DNA of 64,000 nucleotides from Bradyrhizobium campsiandrae (GCF_014529705.1 NZ_JAANIH010000012.1:62001-126000), one strand, 5' to 3'. Positions 1 to 10,155 are shown, counted from the first letter of the stretch. The notes: generated from the letters alone by a model not told the origin. A program made the numbers and translations.

Positions 1-1266
1 CTTGATCGCATTGACGGTGCAGGCCTTCGCCGGCAGCTCCGGCGTCAGCTTCATCGTCTCCGGCAGCTTGACGGTGACATAGGCCGCATCAGGATATTGA
101 TAGCGCTGAGACAGCGCCCGATCGAGACGCGACGTGATCTTGCGGTTCTCGACCATCAGCTCGCCGCCATACCAGGTCGATTGCGGCTTGAGCTGGTCGT
201 CCATCAGCACGAGGTCGGCGCGGCGGCCGCCGCCGAGCCCGCCGATATCGCCTTCCATGCCGAAGCGCGTTGCGCCGTGCAGCGAGCCCATCGACCAGGC
301 CTGCTCCGGCGACATCCCCGCCTTCACGGCTTCGCGCACCACCCAATCGAGGCCAAACAGCAGAAGGTCATCGGCGTCGCGATCGTCCGTGCACACCGCG
401 GTGCGCTTGTGCGAGGCGCCGAGTTCGGTGATGGTCCGGATCGCCTGCGGCAGCGAATGCCACGGTGTCGTTGGCGGGCCGCCGCGCAGGAAGACCCAGA
501 CGCCGGCGTCGAGCAAATCGTCGGCGATATCGCGGTCGATCGCTTCATGGGTATCGGTGACGCCTGATGCCGCGTAGGCCGCGACGAATTCGCGGCCGTA
601 GACATGGCCGGACACCGGCCGCCCGCGCTTCAAGGCCGCGGCCAGGATGGCGTGGCTGCGCTCGTCGCCCATGGTGACAGGCACGAAATCCATTTTCTCG
701 CCGAGCGCCACTGCTTCCGGCCAGCGGTCGAACAGCCCGGCGATCTTGTCGGGCGTAAGATCGCCGCCGGCGGTCTCCAATTCCGCGGAGGTCGCGGGCA
801 CCGTCGAAGGCACCGTCAGGAAGATCGAGAGCGGCGCCTCGCGGGCATCCTCCAGCATTGCCTCGACGCCGGCGACGTCCATCACGTTGCCGATCTCGTG
901 GCTGTCGCAGAAGATCGTGGTGGTGCCGTTGAGCAGTGCGGCTTCCGCATAGGCGCAGGCCGTCACCATCGAGGATTCGATATGGATATGCGGATCGACC
1001 AGCCCCGGCGCGATGATGCCGCCGGCGGCATCATACAGCGGCACGTCTCTCCATGCCTTCTTCGCCGTGCCTGACGGCTTCACCGCGGCGATGCGGCCGC
1101 CTGATATCCAGACCTCCCGTCCCGGATGGATCCGCTCCGAATAGGTCGAAAGCACCCGGGCGCCCGTGATGACGAGGTCGGGCGCGAGGCGCGCGGATGC
1201 GACATCGGCAAGACGGCGCGTCATCGCATGCAGCGGCGCGACGGAGAAACGGGTGAGTTTAGTCAT
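1..1266 (-). CDS. ade: Adenine deaminase-like amidohydrolase, 3' end outside the window
   Basis: The reading frame is open from an ATG at 1266 to base 1, giving 422 codons with no stop, so the C-terminus is missing. Family members are around 570-610 residues. The metal-binding strand [13 protein letters not shown] (His92, His94) and the [10 protein letters not shown] segment (His122, Glu123) are the signatures of the adenine deaminase branch of the amidohydrolases, which converts adenine to hypoxanthine and ammonia. A ribosome site GGGAG lies five bases before the start. The second motif reads DSHEIGNV rather than the usual DPHEIANV, so substrate preference could differ. It is transcribed away from the M50 gene, with 232 bases between the starts. 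Confidence 0.8.
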   Translation of the reverse strand, partial: MTKLTRFSVAPLHAMTRRLADVASARLAPDLVITGARVLSTYSERIHPGREVWISGGRIAAVKPSGTAKKAWRDVPLYDAAGGIIAPGLVDPHIHIESSMVTACAYAEAALLNGTTTIFCDSHEIGNVMDVAGVEAMLEDAREAPLSIFLTVPSTVPATSAELETAGGDLTPDKIAGLFDRWPEAVALGEKMDFVPVTMGDERSHAILAAALKRGRPVSGHVYGREFVAAYAASGVTDTHEAIDRDIADDLLDAGVWVFLRGGPPTTPWHSLPQAIRTITELGASHKRTAVCTDDRDADDLLLFGLDWVVREAVKAGMSPEQAWSMGSLHGATRFGMEGDIGGLGGGRRADLVLMDDQLKPQSTWYGGELMVENRKITSRLDRALSQRYQYPDAAYVTVKLPETMKLTPELPAKACTVNAIK

Positions 1267-1498
1267 CGGAACTCCCGGCTGGCAGGGGGTCGTCCGGCAA
1301 TGGTTGCGCCCTCGGACGGCAGGGGCAACTCAATTAAAACGGCACTTCTGCTTACGCATTGGGCATGACCTGCAACCGGCGTGCGCGACCGCCACGGCCC
1401 ATCGACGGCCGCGGAAGCTTAGCACAGTACCTCCGCCTTCCCAGATCCGATACAGCTTCAAATGAACTTCCCCCTGACAGCTGCGACCAACTCAGGCC

Positions 1499-2710
1499 AT
1501 GCTGAGACTCCTCGCCCTTCCCATCGAGATATTGCGGATCGCCTTTTATGCGTTGCAGGGTCTTGTCGACGCGCTGCGGGCGCGCAACCGGCTGAATCTG
1601 GAATTCAACGTCCTCGTCAACGCGCCGCGCGATGCGGTGTGGCAGTTCAGCACCGCTGATCGCATGGTGCTGGATGGCCCGCCCGTGCTCGAAATCTCGC
1701 GCGAACCCGTCCCCGACAGCGACGGTCTTTGGCTGACGCGCCTCCTTGTCAGCGGCCAGCCCCGGACCCAGGGCGTTTCGCGCGAGCTCGTACGTGACGA
1801 AGCCAAGGGCGTCATTGTCGCGCAAGCGGTGGCGCACGAGCTCTCCGTGCCTCCTGAAGGCGGCCGCAACGTCAAATCGGGGATGCGCATCGAAGCAACG
1901 GCGCAGGGTACATCGCTCACCGTTTTCAGCGAGATGACGGTGAGCTCCTTCCGCGACCGCGTCATCTATCCGATTGGGCTGCAGCGAATGGCCATTCTGA
2001 TCAAGCAGCAGTGTGAGGCCCAGGCCGGCACGCACAGTCGCGCCGCTGCCCTGGCCAATAACGGCCTGGTGCTGTCGCTGCTCGCGCTCTTGAGCTTCTG
2101 CTATCTGTTCGGCTGGAAAGAAGGCCTCATGCTGGCGATCGTCGTCGCCATCCATGAGGCGGGACACGTCGCGGCGATGCTGATGGCGGGCGTCGGGGTC
2201 CGTGGCATCTACCTCATCCCCTTCTTCGGCGGCGCCGCCGTTCCCAAGACCGCCTACCGCAGCGAGGGCCGGCTCGGCTTCATCGCCCTGATGGGGCCGG
2301 GCTTCAGCCTCATTCCGACGCTCGGCCTGTTCGCGATGTATCGCGCCGATGGCGGAGCCGATCTCCTCGAAGCGGCGCAGATGTTCGCGATCATCAACGC
2401 CGCCAATCTGCTGCCGATCTATCCCCTCGACGGCGGCTTGATCCTCAACGCATTGATCGGTTCGGTGAGCCGCAGCTTTGCGCAGATCGTGGGCTGGATC
2501 GGCGTGCTTGTTGGCCTCGGGCTGGCGCTCTATTTCCAATCCTTCCTGATCGGCATTCCGTTCCTGCTGTTCGCGCTCCAGCGCTCTTTGTCCAACAGCA
2601 AGACGTTTCAGCTCGAGAGGCTGTCCGTCGCGGGCGGGTTCGCGCTGGCATGTGCCTCAATCACGACCTTCGGTCTGTATGTCTACGTGATCAGGGCCGT
2701 GCTCCATTAG
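1499..2710 (+). CDS. SRPBCC domain fused to an M50 (site-2 protease type) membrane metallopeptidase
   Basis: 403 residues. Residues about 35-170 look like an SRPBCC/START-like fold (LEFNVLVNAPRDAVWQF at its beginning). From about 188 the protein becomes a polytopic membrane protein. HEAGH (219-223) supplies the two zinc histidines and the catalytic glutamate, and NLLPIYPLDGG (303-313) carries the third zinc ligand Asp311. Both are diagnostic of M50 intramembrane proteases. At least four hydrophobic spans follow. Such proteases cut membrane-embedded substrates; here the soluble N-terminal domain might bind a lipid or present substrate, which is inference. The start has only a weak ribosome site, so it is moderately certain. 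The last 20 bases overlap the convergent iclR gene. Confidence 0.8.
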   Translation: MLRLLALPIEILRIAFYALQGLVDALRARNRLNLEFNVLVNAPRDAVWQFSTADRMVLDGPPVLEISREPVPDSDGLWLTRLLVSGQPRTQGVSRELVRDEAKGVIVAQAVAHELSVPPEGGRNVKSGMRIEATAQGTSLTVFSEMTVSSFRDRVIYPIGLQRMAILIKQQCEAQAGTHSRAAALANNGLVLSLLALLSFCYLFGWKEGLMLAIVVAIHEAGHVAAMLMAGVGVRGIYLIPFFGGAAVPKTAYRSEGRLGFIALMGPGFSLIPTLGLFAMYRADGGADLLEAAQMFAIINAANLLPIYPLDGGLILNALIGSVSRSFAQIVGWIGVLVGLGLALYFQSFLIGIPFLLFALQRSLSNSKTFQLERLSVAGGFALACASITTFGLYVYVIRAVLH

Positions 2711-3554
2711 CCCCCTTCGGCTCCGGCGTCACGCCGCCCAGGGCCGCCGTAAGTTCCGCCGCCACCTCGCGCACCATGCGCCCCACCTCCGGCAATCGCA
2801 CATCGGTGATGCGGCTGGTCATGCCGGACACGGAGATCGCGGCGAGCGGCTCGGCGAGCGCGTTGTAGACCACCGCAGCGACGCAGCGCAGGCCCATCTG
2901 CGCTTCCTCATCATCGACCGCAAACCCCTGCTTACGAATGGCCGCGAGCTGCCTGAACAGGTCGCTCGGCCGCACGATGGATTTCTCCGTGAGCCTTGGC
3001 ATGCCGTGGTGACGGATGACGGCGCCGACATCCTCGTCCGAATAGGTGGCGAGCACCGCCTTGCCGACGCCCGAGGTCACCATCGCGACGCGGCCGCCGA
3101 CCTTGGTCAACGAGCGCATGATCTCGCGGCTCTCCATGCGGGTCAGCACGATGATGAACTCGTCGTCGACGACCGCGAGATTGGCGGTCTCGCGGGTGAG
3201 ATCGCGCAGCTTGCGGAGATAGGGAATCGCCTGTGCGGTGAAATTGCGCCGTCGTGCAAAACTCGCGCCCACGGTAAAGCCGCGCACGCCGACGTGCCAT
3301 TTGGATTCGGCACGGTCGAACTGCACGAAGCGGCGGCTTTCAAGCGTCGCCAGGAGGCGGTGTACGGTCGAGGGCGATAGGCCCGTGCGGACGGCGAGAT
3401 CGCTCAGGCGATAGCCCTCGTCGTCCTCGGCCAGCGTCTCGAGGATCGACAGCGCGCGATCGACGGACTGCACGCCGCCGTCACGCGCCTCGTGCTCGGT
3501 CTCCACCGGCGCGTGAGGTTCGAGCGATTTGCGTCGGATCACGTTCTTGCCCAT
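2691..3554 (-). CDS. IclR-family transcriptional regulator
   Basis: 287 residues. An N-terminal winged helix (VQSVDRALSILETLA, then LSPSTVHRLLATLESRRFV) is followed by an IclR effector domain (IPYLRKLRDLTRETANLAVV through GLRCVAAVVYN). IclR proteins usually sense small organic acids or aromatic catabolites through the C-terminal domain. It lies downstream of the acyl-CoA synthetase on the same strand, separated by 130 bases filled by a palindromic repeat, so it is probably a separate transcription unit. Its 3' end overlaps the convergent M50 gene by 20 bases. No target operator can be assigned. The ATG at 3554 has no strong ribosome site. Confidence 0.88.
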   Translation of the reverse strand: MGKNVIRRKSLEPHAPVETEHEARDGGVQSVDRALSILETLAEDDEGYRLSDLAVRTGLSPSTVHRLLATLESRRFVQFDRAESKWHVGVRGFTVGASFARRRNFTAQAIPYLRKLRDLTRETANLAVVDDEFIIVLTRMESREIMRSLTKVGGRVAMVTSGVGKAVLATYSDEDVGAVIRHHGMPRLTEKSIVRPSDLFRQLAAIRKQGFAVDDEEAQMGLRCVAAVVYNALAEPLAAISVSGMTSRITDVRLPEVGRMVREVAAELTAALGGVTPEPKGANGARP

Positions 3555-3565
3555 CGCGTGCGACC

Positions 3566-3671
3566 GTCATTCCGGGATGGTGCGCCGGGACTGCGCGCAG
3601 CGCGGGCCTGGCGTACCAGACCCGGAATCTCGATATCCCGGGTTCGATGCTCCGCATCGTTCCGGGATGAC
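3566..3671. repeat. Palindromic intergenic repeat
   Basis: The outer arms read GTCATTCCGGGAT and, inverted, TTCCGGGATGAC. An inner pair CCCGGAAT / ATCCCGGG can form a second stem. The element fills most of the gap between the iclR start and the acyl-CoA synthetase stop. This motif style is common in Bradyrhizobium intergenic DNA, and it could act as a transcript-end or mRNA-stabilising hairpin. Confidence 0.75.
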
Positions 3672-3684
3672 AGGAGAGACAGCC

Positions 3685-5814
3685 TCAGAGCAACCCTGCC
3701 CCACGCGCCCATTTGTACTTCGCGCCGAGCACCTCGACCGGCAGCTCGGTCGAATAGGCATAGGCCGGGATGCCGTTCTGGTAGAGATATTCGGCGGCTT
3801 CCTCGACCTCGACGTCGCCGGCGAGCGAGGCGACCATCGGCTTCACGAAGCCCTTGGCCTCCATCTCCTTCTTCACCTCGACCATGTTGCGGGCGAACAC
3901 CATCGGCGGCGTGACGATCGTGTGCCAGTAGCCGAGAATCAGCGCGTGGATGCGCTCGTCGGAGAGGCCGAGCTTCACGGTGTTGACATAGGTGATCGGC
4001 GGCTCGCCACCGGTGATATCCACGGGATTTCCGGCCGCACCGAACGGCGGGATGAACTTGCGGAAGGCCGCATCCAGATCCGGCGGCATCGACATCAGCG
4101 ACAGACCGTTGTCGACGCAGGAGTCCGACAGCAGCACGCCCGAGCCACCGGCACCGGTGATGATCAGCACGTTCTCGCCCTTCGGCGTCGGCAGCACCGG
4201 CACGCCGCGGGCGAATTCGAGCAGCTGGCGCAAGCTGCGCGCGCGGATCACGCCCGACTGCTTGAACACATCCTCGTAGATGCGATCGTTACCGGCGAGC
4301 GCGCCGGTGTGCGAGGAGGCCGCCTTGGCGCCGGCCGAGGTGCGGCCGGCCTTGAGCACGACGACCGGCTTCTTCTTCGAGACGCGTTTGGCCGCTTCGG
4401 CAAAGGCGCGGCCGTCCTTGAGATCTTCGCAGTGCTGCGCGATCAAATTGGTGTTCGGGTCCTGCTCGAAGAAGGCGAGCAGATCGTCCTCGTCGATGTC
4501 GGACTTGTTGCCGAGGCCGACGATCGCGGAGACGCCCATCTTGGCCGAGCGGGAGAAGCCGATGATGGCCATGCCGATGCCGCCCGACTGCGACGACAGC
4601 GCCGCGTGGCCCTTGACGTCATAGGCGGTGCAGAAGGTCGCGCAGAGATTGGCGGGCGTATAATAGAAGCCGTAGATGTTCGGCCCCATCAGGCGGATGT
4701 CGTACTTCTTGCCGACCTCGACGATCTCGGCCTGCAGTTCCGGCGCGCCGGCCTCCGCAAAGCCCGACGGGATCAGCACGGCGCCCGGGATCTTCTTCTC
4801 GCCGCACTCGGTGAGCGCGCCGGCGACGAATTTGGCGGGAATCGCGAACACCGCGACGTCGATCACGCCGGGCGCATCCTTGACGCTCTTGTAGGCCTTG
4901 TAGCCGAGGATCTCGGCGGCCTTGGGATGGATCGGGATGATCTCGCCCTTGTAGCCGCCATTGATGAGGTTCTTCATCACGGAGTTGCCGATCTTGCCGT
5001 CTTCGGCCGAGGCACCGATCACGGCGACCGCCTTGGGCTGCATGATGCGGTTCATCGCGGCCACGATCTCTTCGGTCGGGCGCGGCTTCGGCTTGGGCTT
5101 ATAGGCGAAGTCGACGACGATGCGCACGTCGGCGGCAGTTGCATCCTTTGCGGTGGCAAACACTGGATTAAGGTCGAGCTCGACGATTTCAGGAAAGTCG
5201 GTGACGAGCTGCGAGACCTTGACGATGACGTCGGCGAGCGCCGCGCGATTGACCGGCTCGCCGCCTCGCACGCCCTTCAGGATCTCATGCGCCTGGATGC
5301 CGTCGAGCATCGACAGCGCGTCTTCCTTGGTCGCGGGCGCGAGGCGGAAGGTGATGTCCTTGAGCACTTCGACCAGCACGCCACCGAGGCCGAAGGCGAC
5401 CAGCTTGCCGAACGAGCCGTCGGTGATCGAGCCGACGATGACCTCCGTGCCGCCGGCCAGCATCTGCTGCACCTGGATGCCCTCGATCTTGGCATCGGCT
5501 TTGTACTTCTTGGCATTGCCGAGAATGGTCTCATAGGCCTTCTCGGCATCCTCAGCCGTCTTGACGCCGACGATGACGCCGCCGGCTTCGGTCTTGTGGA
5601 GAATGTCCGGCGAGACGATCTTCATCACCACAGGGAAGCCCATCGCGGACGCCATCTTGCCGGCTTCGCCCGCCGACTTGGCCACGCCCTCTTTCGGTAC
5701 CGGAATGCCGTAGGCGTCGCAGACCACCTTGCCTTCCGGAGCGGTCAGGCTGGCGCGGTTGTCGGCCTTGACCTGGTCAAGGACCTTGCGGACGACGTCT
5801 TTGGAATTGGACAT
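3685..5814 (-). CDS. NDP-forming acyl-CoA synthetase (ATP-grasp first, then CoA-binding and ligase domains)
   Basis: 709 residues from the ATG at 5814, which has the ribosome site AGGGAGAA. An in-frame extension to 6261 is rejected because it crosses two operator sites. Domain order: ATP-grasp (about 1-220; GFPVVMKIVSPDILHKTEAGG), CoA-binding Rossmann domain beginning PKAVAVIGASAEDGKIGNSV, then a succinyl-CoA-ligase-like domain. His502 in SSHTGALAG matches the phospho-histidine region of this superfamily. The family makes acyl-CoA from acid, CoA and ATP or GTP, or runs in reverse. The gene is divergent from gntR-oxc-frc and shares its operator region, so oxalate or formate is a plausible substrate. 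That assignment is inference; the family is certain. Confidence 0.88.
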   Translation of the reverse strand: MSNSKDVVRKVLDQVKADNRASLTAPEGKVVCDAYGIPVPKEGVAKSAGEAGKMASAMGFPVVMKIVSPDILHKTEAGGVIVGVKTAEDAEKAYETILGNAKKYKADAKIEGIQVQQMLAGGTEVIVGSITDGSFGKLVAFGLGGVLVEVLKDITFRLAPATKEDALSMLDGIQAHEILKGVRGGEPVNRAALADVIVKVSQLVTDFPEIVELDLNPVFATAKDATAADVRIVVDFAYKPKPKPRPTEEIVAAMNRIMQPKAVAVIGASAEDGKIGNSVMKNLINGGYKGEIIPIHPKAAEILGYKAYKSVKDAPGVIDVAVFAIPAKFVAGALTECGEKKIPGAVLIPSGFAEAGAPELQAEIVEVGKKYDIRLMGPNIYGFYYTPANLCATFCTAYDVKGHAALSSQSGGIGMAIIGFSRSAKMGVSAIVGLGNKSDIDEDDLLAFFEQDPNTNLIAQHCEDLKDGRAFAEAAKRVSKKKPVVVLKAGRTSAGAKAASSHTGALAGNDRIYEDVFKQSGVIRARSLRQLLEFARGVPVLPTPKGENVLIITGAGGSGVLLSDSCVDNGLSLMSMPPDLDAAFRKFIPPFGAAGNPVDITGGEPPITYVNTVKLGLSDERIHALILGYWHTIVTPPMVFARNMVEVKKEMEAKGFVKPMVASLAGDVEVEEAAEYLYQNGIPAYAYSTELPVEVLGAKYKWARGAGLL

Positions 5815-5970
5815 ATGACTTCTCCCTTGACCTTCAGTTCTTGCTTTGCAAAGCGCGCATGATGCGCCTGCCCGTGATACTGCCATCGCCGCGCCCTGTT
5901 CCATCCGGCGGAACGGAGCGGCGAAACGGCCTGGACGACTCCGCCAGCTTGGATCAAAAATGGCTAGCGA

Positions 5971-5987
5971 TGGCATTTGGTATGCCA
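5971..5987. promoter_or_regulatory. Operator A, perfect palindrome before the acyl-CoA synthetase
   Basis: TGGCATTTGGTATGCCA has 6-base arms TGGCAT / ATGCCA around TTGGT. On the minus strand a perfect -35 hexamer TTGACA lies at 6003-5998, so the site covers the predicted -10 region of the synthetase promoter. It is one of six copies in the window. The 5815-6124 gap holds this site, operator B and both promoters. Confidence 0.75.
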
Positions 5988-6042
5988 GAAGCCAACTTGT
6001 CAAGCCAGAGCACCATCCAGAAGCGCGCAAAAAATCGCCGCC

Positions 6043-6048
6043 TTGACA
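6043..6048 (+). promoter_or_regulatory. -35 hexamer TTGACA for the gntR-oxc-frc operon
   Basis: A consensus TTGACA sits three bases before operator B, so a repressor on that palindrome would occupy the spacer and -10 region. No strong -10 hexamer is visible at 17-18 bases, which suggests a weak or atypical -10 element. Confidence 0.5.
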
Positions 6049-6051
6049 TTC

Positions 6052-6068
6052 TGGCATGTGGTATGCCA
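6052..6068. promoter_or_regulatory. Operator B, perfect palindrome before gntR
   Basis: TGGCATGTGGTATGCCA differs from operator A only at one spacer base. It lies 56 bases before the chosen gntR start and overlaps an upstream ATG at 6056, which argues that this ATG is not the translation start. It is the likely autoregulatory site of the GntR protein. Confidence 0.75.
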
Positions 6069-6124
6069 AAAACTTTCCGGTAAATATTCCTGTAAAAGAC
6101 GACTCCCACTGGAGGAGAATCGTC

Positions 6125-6856
6125 GTGTCACTGCGGAAACCAACCAAGGCGTTGCCGAACATGGCCGAGGCAGACATCGCAATCGTTCGTATTGCCCCGG
6201 AGAGCAGCTTCAAGAACAAGGCGTACGACGCCTTGAAGGAAGCCATCCTCAAGATGGACATCTATTCGACGCCCGAGCCGGTCATGCTCGACGAGCGCGC
6301 ACTGTCCGAACGTCTGGGTGTCAGCCGCACGCCGATCCGCGAAGCCATTGCCATGCTCGAGCAGGACGGTTTCGTGAAGACCGTGCCGCGCCGCGGCATC
6401 ATGGTGGTGCGCCGGACCAAGAGCGAGATCGTCGACATGATCCGCGCCTGGGCGGCGCTGGAGAGCATGGCGGCCCGCCTGATCACCACCACCGCGCGCA
6501 AGAAGGATATCTCGGCACTGCGCGACTTCTTCAAGGATTTCGGCAAGGACCGCCTGCCCGAGGATCACGTCGAGGAATATTCCAGGGCCAACATCGCCTT
6601 CCACCAGGCGCTGATCTCGCTGTCGGAATCTCCCGTGCTGGTCGACCTCACCAACGACCTGCTCTTGCATGTGCGCGGCTACCGGCAATTGACCATCGGA
6701 CGCAAGGACCGCACCGCAACGTCCCTGCCCGAGCATCTCGGCATGATCGAAGCGCTGGAGGCGCGCGACACCGAGCTCGCCGAGAAGCGTGCCCGCGACC
6801 ATACGCTTGGCCTCGCCGCTTACGTCGAAGCGCACGGCCAGGAATTATTCACCTAG
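6125..6856 (+). CDS. GntR-family (FCD/FadR subfamily) regulator of the oxalate locus
   Basis: 243 residues from a GTG at 6125, chosen because GGAGGA lies eight bases upstream and the earlier in-frame ATG at 6056 sits inside operator B. The N-terminal winged helix (residues about 30-95, with [21 protein letters not shown]) is followed by an all-helical FCD ligand domain ([16 protein letters not shown], then NIAFHQALI). FCD domains often bind small acids through a metal. It is the first gene of gntR-oxc-frc, 61 bases before oxc. FadR-type regulators recognise TGGT-N3-ACCA-like palindromes, and the six TGGCAT-N5-ATRCCA sites fit that style. It is probably an autoregulated repressor released by oxalate or a CoA derivative; the ligand is inferred. 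Confidence 0.88.
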   Translation: MSLRKPTKALPNMAEADIAIVRIAPESSFKNKAYDALKEAILKMDIYSTPEPVMLDERALSERLGVSRTPIREAIAMLEQDGFVKTVPRRGIMVVRRTKSEIVDMIRAWAALESMAARLITTTARKKDISALRDFFKDFGKDRLPEDHVEEYSRANIAFHQALISLSESPVLVDLTNDLLLHVRGYRQLTIGRKDRTATSLPEHLGMIEALEARDTELAEKRARDHTLGLAAYVEAHGQELFT

Positions 6857-6917
6857 CAACATTCACCAGAAGGGCGAGAAATTCGCCCCGTATCTTGAGA
6901 CCAGGGAGACAAGGCCC

Positions 6918-8651
6918 ATGCTGAATACCGCGACCAAGTCCGAAGCACCGGGCACCGAGCAGGAACTGACGGATGGCTTCCATCTCGTCATCGACGCGCT
7001 CAAGCTGAACGGCATCAACACCATCTATAATGTGCCGGGCATCCCGATCACGGATTTGGGCCGCATGGCGCAGGCCGCCGGCATTCGCGTGATCTCCTTC
7101 CGCCACGAGCAGAATGCCGGCTACGCCGCGGGCATCGCCGGTTATCTCACCAAGAAGCCCGGCGTCTGCCTCACGGTGTCCGCGCCCGGCTTCCTCAACG
7201 GTCTCACCGCGCTCGCCCATGCCACCACCAATTGCTACCCGATGATCCTGGTCTCGGGCTCCTCCGAGCGCGAGATCGTCGACCTGCAGCAGGGCGACTA
7301 TGAGGAAATGGACCAGCTGGCGATCGCAAAGCCGCTGTGCAAGGCGGCCTATCGCGTGCTGCACGCCCAGGACATCGGCATCGGCTTTGCCCGCGCCATC
7401 CGCGCTGCGGTCTCGGGCCGTCCCGGTGGCGTCTATCTCGACCTGCCGGCAAAACTGTTCGGCCAGGTCATGAACGCCGAGGCCGGCCACAAGTCGCTGG
7501 TCAAGGTGATCGACGCTGCGCCCGCGCAGATCCCCTCGCCCGCGTCGGTCAAGCGCGCGCTTGATGTTCTGAAGAACGCAAAACGTCCGCTCATCATCCT
7601 CGGCAAGGGCGCGGCCTACGCGCAGGCTGATGAGGAGATCAAGAGCTTCGTCGAGAAGAGCGGCGTGCCGTTCCTGCCCATGAGCATGGCCAAGGGCCTG
7701 CTGCCCGACACCCATCCGCAATGCGCCGGCGCTGCCCGCTCGACCGTGCTGAAGGATTCCGACGTCGTCATGCTGATCGGCGCGCGGCTGAACTGGCTGC
7801 TCTCGCACGGCAAGGGCAAGAGCTGGGGCGATGCGCCGAAGAAGTTCATCCAGGTCGACATCGAGCCGAAGGAAATGGACTCCAACGTCGAGATTGTCGC
7901 CCCCGTCGTCGGCGACATCGGCTCGGTGGTCTCAGCCTTCAACCAGGCGATGGGCGCTGGCTGGACCGCCCCGCCCGCCGACTGGACCAAGGCCGTCTCG
8001 ACCAAGCGCGAAGAGAACGTCGCCAAGATGGCGCCGAAGCTCATGAACAACAAGTCGCCGATGGACTATCACGGCGCGCTCGGCGTCTTGAAGAACGTCA
8101 TCAAGGAGAACCCCGAGGCGATCCTCGTCAACGAGGGCGCCAACACGCTCGACCTCGCCCGCGGCGTCATCGACATGTATCGCCCGCGCAAGCGTCTCGA
8201 CGTCGGCACCTGGGGCGTGATGGGCATCGGCATGGGCCAGGCGATCGCCGCCGCGCTCGAGACCGGCCATCCGGTGCTGGCGGTGGAAGGCGACTCGGCC
8301 TTCGGCTTCTCCGGCATGGAGGTCGAGACCATCTGCCGCTACAACCTTCCGATCTGCGTCGTCATCTTCAACAATGACGGCATCTATCGCGGCACCGACG
8401 TCAACGGCGCGAACTCCGATCCGGCGACCACCGTGTTCGTCAAGGGCGCGCGCTACGACAAGATGATGGAAGCCTTCGGCGGCGTCGGCGTGAATGCGAC
8501 CTCGCCGGACGAGCTCAAGCGCGCCGTGAACGAGGCGATGGCCTCGCGCAAGCCGACGCTGATCAACGCGGTGATCGATCCGGCCGCGGGCTCGGAGAGC
8601 GGCCGCATCGGCAACCTCAATCCGCAGAGCGTTCTGCAGAAAAAGAAGTAA
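6918..8651 (+). CDS. oxc: Oxalyl-CoA decarboxylase
   Basis: 577 residues, normal for the family. It is a thiamine-diphosphate enzyme that converts oxalyl-CoA to formyl-CoA and CO2 in the cytoplasm. The catalytic Glu64 lies in [12 protein letters not shown], and the thiamine-diphosphate motif begins GDS (458-460) and ends FNN at Asn485-486. The Asp459 to Asn486 spacing equals that of Asp447 and Asn474 of the Oxalobacter enzyme. The ATG at 6918 is preceded by GGGAGACAAGG. The gene sits between gntR and frc with no terminator in between, so the three are probably cotranscribed from the operator B promoter. Confidence 0.95.
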   Translation: MLNTATKSEAPGTEQELTDGFHLVIDALKLNGINTIYNVPGIPITDLGRMAQAAGIRVISFRHEQNAGYAAGIAGYLTKKPGVCLTVSAPGFLNGLTALAHATTNCYPMILVSGSSEREIVDLQQGDYEEMDQLAIAKPLCKAAYRVLHAQDIGIGFARAIRAAVSGRPGGVYLDLPAKLFGQVMNAEAGHKSLVKVIDAAPAQIPSPASVKRALDVLKNAKRPLIILGKGAAYAQADEEIKSFVEKSGVPFLPMSMAKGLLPDTHPQCAGAARSTVLKDSDVVMLIGARLNWLLSHGKGKSWGDAPKKFIQVDIEPKEMDSNVEIVAPVVGDIGSVVSAFNQAMGAGWTAPPADWTKAVSTKREENVAKMAPKLMNNKSPMDYHGALGVLKNVIKENPEAILVNEGANTLDLARGVIDMYRPRKRLDVGTWGVMGIGMGQAIAAALETGHPVLAVEGDSAFGFSGMEVETICRYNLPICVVIFNNDGIYRGTDVNGANSDPATTVFVKGARYDKMMEAFGGVGVNATSPDELKRAVNEAMASRKPTLINAVIDPAAGSESGRIGNLNPQSVLQKKK

Positions 8652-8715
8652 GTCCACCCCTTCAACCCTTTATCCCTGTGGTTCGCAGGGGCAGACAGAG
8701 TACGGAGCAAACACG

Positions 8716-9993
8716 ATGACCAAAGCGCTCGAGGGCGTTCGCATTCTCGACTTCACCCACGTTCAGTCAGGGCCGACCTGCACGCAGCTGCTGGCATGGT
8801 TCGGCGCCGACGTGATCAAGGTGGAACGCCCGGGCGTGGGTGACATCACCCGCGGCCAGCTGCAGGACATCCCGAACGTGGACAGCCTGTATTTCACCAT
8901 GCTCAACCACAACAAGCGCTCGATCACGCTCGACACCAAGAACCCGAAGGGCAAGGAAGTCCTGACCGAGCTGATCAAGAAGTGCGACGTGCTGGTCGAG
9001 AATTTCGGCCCCGGCGTGCTCGACCGCATGGGCTTCCCCTGGGAGAAGATCCAGGCGATCAACCCGAAGATGATCGTCGCGTCGATCAAGGGTTTCGGCC
9101 CCGGCCCTTACGAAGACTGCAAGGTCTATGAGAACGTCGCGCAGTGCACCGGCGGCGCCGCCTCCACCACCGGCTTCCGCGACGGCCTGCCGCTCGTGAC
9201 CGGCGCGCAGATCGGCGATAGCGGCACCGGCCTGCACCTGGCGCTCGGCATCGTCACCGCGCTCTACCAGCGCACGCATTCGGGCAAGGGCCAGCGCGTC
9301 ACCGCTGCGATGCAGGACGGCGTGCTCAACCTCTGCCGCGTCAAGCTGCGCGATCAGCAGCGGCTCGAGCACGGCCCGCTCAAGGAGTACAGCCAGTTCG
9401 GCGAAGGCGTGCCGTTCGGCGATGCCGTGCCGCGTGCCGGCAACGATTCCGGCGGCGGCCAGCCCGGCCGCATCCTGAAGTGCAAGGGCTGGGAGACCGA
9501 TCCCAACGCCTACATCTACTTCATCACCCAGGCTCCGGTCTGGGAGAAGATCTGCGACGTGATCGGCGAGCCGACCTGGAAGACCGATCCAAACTACGCC
9601 AAGCCGGCGGCCCGCCTGCCGCGGCTGAACGAGATCTTCGCCCGCATCGAGCAGTGGACGATGACGAAGACGAAGTTCGAGGCGATGGAGATCCTCAACA
9701 AGGACGACATCCCCTGCGGCCCGATCCTGTCGATGAAGGAGATCGCCGAGGACCAGTCGCTGCGCGCGACCGGCACCGTGGTCGAAGTCGATCACCCGAC
9801 CCGCGGCAAGTACATCTCGGTCGGCAACCCGATCAAGCTGTCGGATAGCCCGGCCGACGTCACCCGCTCCCCGCTGCTCGGCGAGCACACCGACGAGATC
9901 CTGCGCTCGGTGCTCGGCTTCAGCGACCACCAGGTCGCCGACATCCACAAGTCGGGCGCGCTCGACCCGCCGCAGAAGCAGGCCGCCGAGTAG
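8716..9993 (+). CDS. frc: Formyl-CoA:oxalate CoA-transferase
   Basis: 425 residues, a class III CoA-transferase. It moves CoA from formyl-CoA to oxalate, giving oxalyl-CoA and free formate, and so closes the cycle with Oxc. The start [16 protein letters not shown] is typical. Asp168 in [11 protein letters not shown] corresponds to the catalytic Asp169 of the Oxalobacter enzyme, and the glycine loop DSGGGQPG (244-251) is present. It starts 64 bases after oxc and ends at a strong intrinsic terminator, so it is the last gene of the operon. Confidence 0.95.
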   Translation: MTKALEGVRILDFTHVQSGPTCTQLLAWFGADVIKVERPGVGDITRGQLQDIPNVDSLYFTMLNHNKRSITLDTKNPKGKEVLTELIKKCDVLVENFGPGVLDRMGFPWEKIQAINPKMIVASIKGFGPGPYEDCKVYENVAQCTGGAASTTGFRDGLPLVTGAQIGDSGTGLHLALGIVTALYQRTHSGKGQRVTAAMQDGVLNLCRVKLRDQQRLEHGPLKEYSQFGEGVPFGDAVPRAGNDSGGGQPGRILKCKGWETDPNAYIYFITQAPVWEKICDVIGEPTWKTDPNYAKPAARLPRLNEIFARIEQWTMTKTKFEAMEILNKDDIPCGPILSMKEIAEDQSLRATGTVVEVDHPTRGKYISVGNPIKLSDSPADVTRSPLLGEHTDEILRSVLGFSDHQVADIHKSGALDPPQKQAAE

Positions 9994-10015
9994 ACGAAGC
10001 CGCTTCGATCAAGAC

Positions 10016-10044
10016 AAAGGGCCGCCTTCCGGGCGGCCCTTTTT
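10016..10044 (+). terminator. Intrinsic terminator after frc
   Basis: An 8-bp perfect stem GGGCCGCC / GGCGGCCC with loop TTCCG is followed by TTTTT, and an AAA/TTT extension lengthens the stem. It ends the gntR-oxc-frc transcript. Confidence 0.9.
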
Positions 10045-10155
10045 CATGCGCCAAGCAGTGGGGCCACAGGCTCAAATCGAGACTCGAAAACAACCCCATG
10101 CACAGTAGGCACTCCCTTGGCCCGAATGAATATTTTCGTATTTCGCGAATTTTTG

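Noticed and set aside
3529..5862. 777-codon open frame on the plus strand opposite the acyl-CoA synthetase
   Set aside because: The minus strand encodes a full-length family member with intact motifs. The plus frame is a His/Arg/Asp-rich shadow typical of high-GC DNA.
6056..6124. Upstream ATG for gntR
   Set aside because: The ATG lies inside operator B and lacks a ribosome site, while the GTG at 6125 has GGAGGA at ideal spacing.
5815..6261. N-terminal extension of the acyl-CoA synthetase
   Set aside because: It would run through both operators and the gntR start region. The ATG at 5814 has a good ribosome site and the normal family N-terminus.
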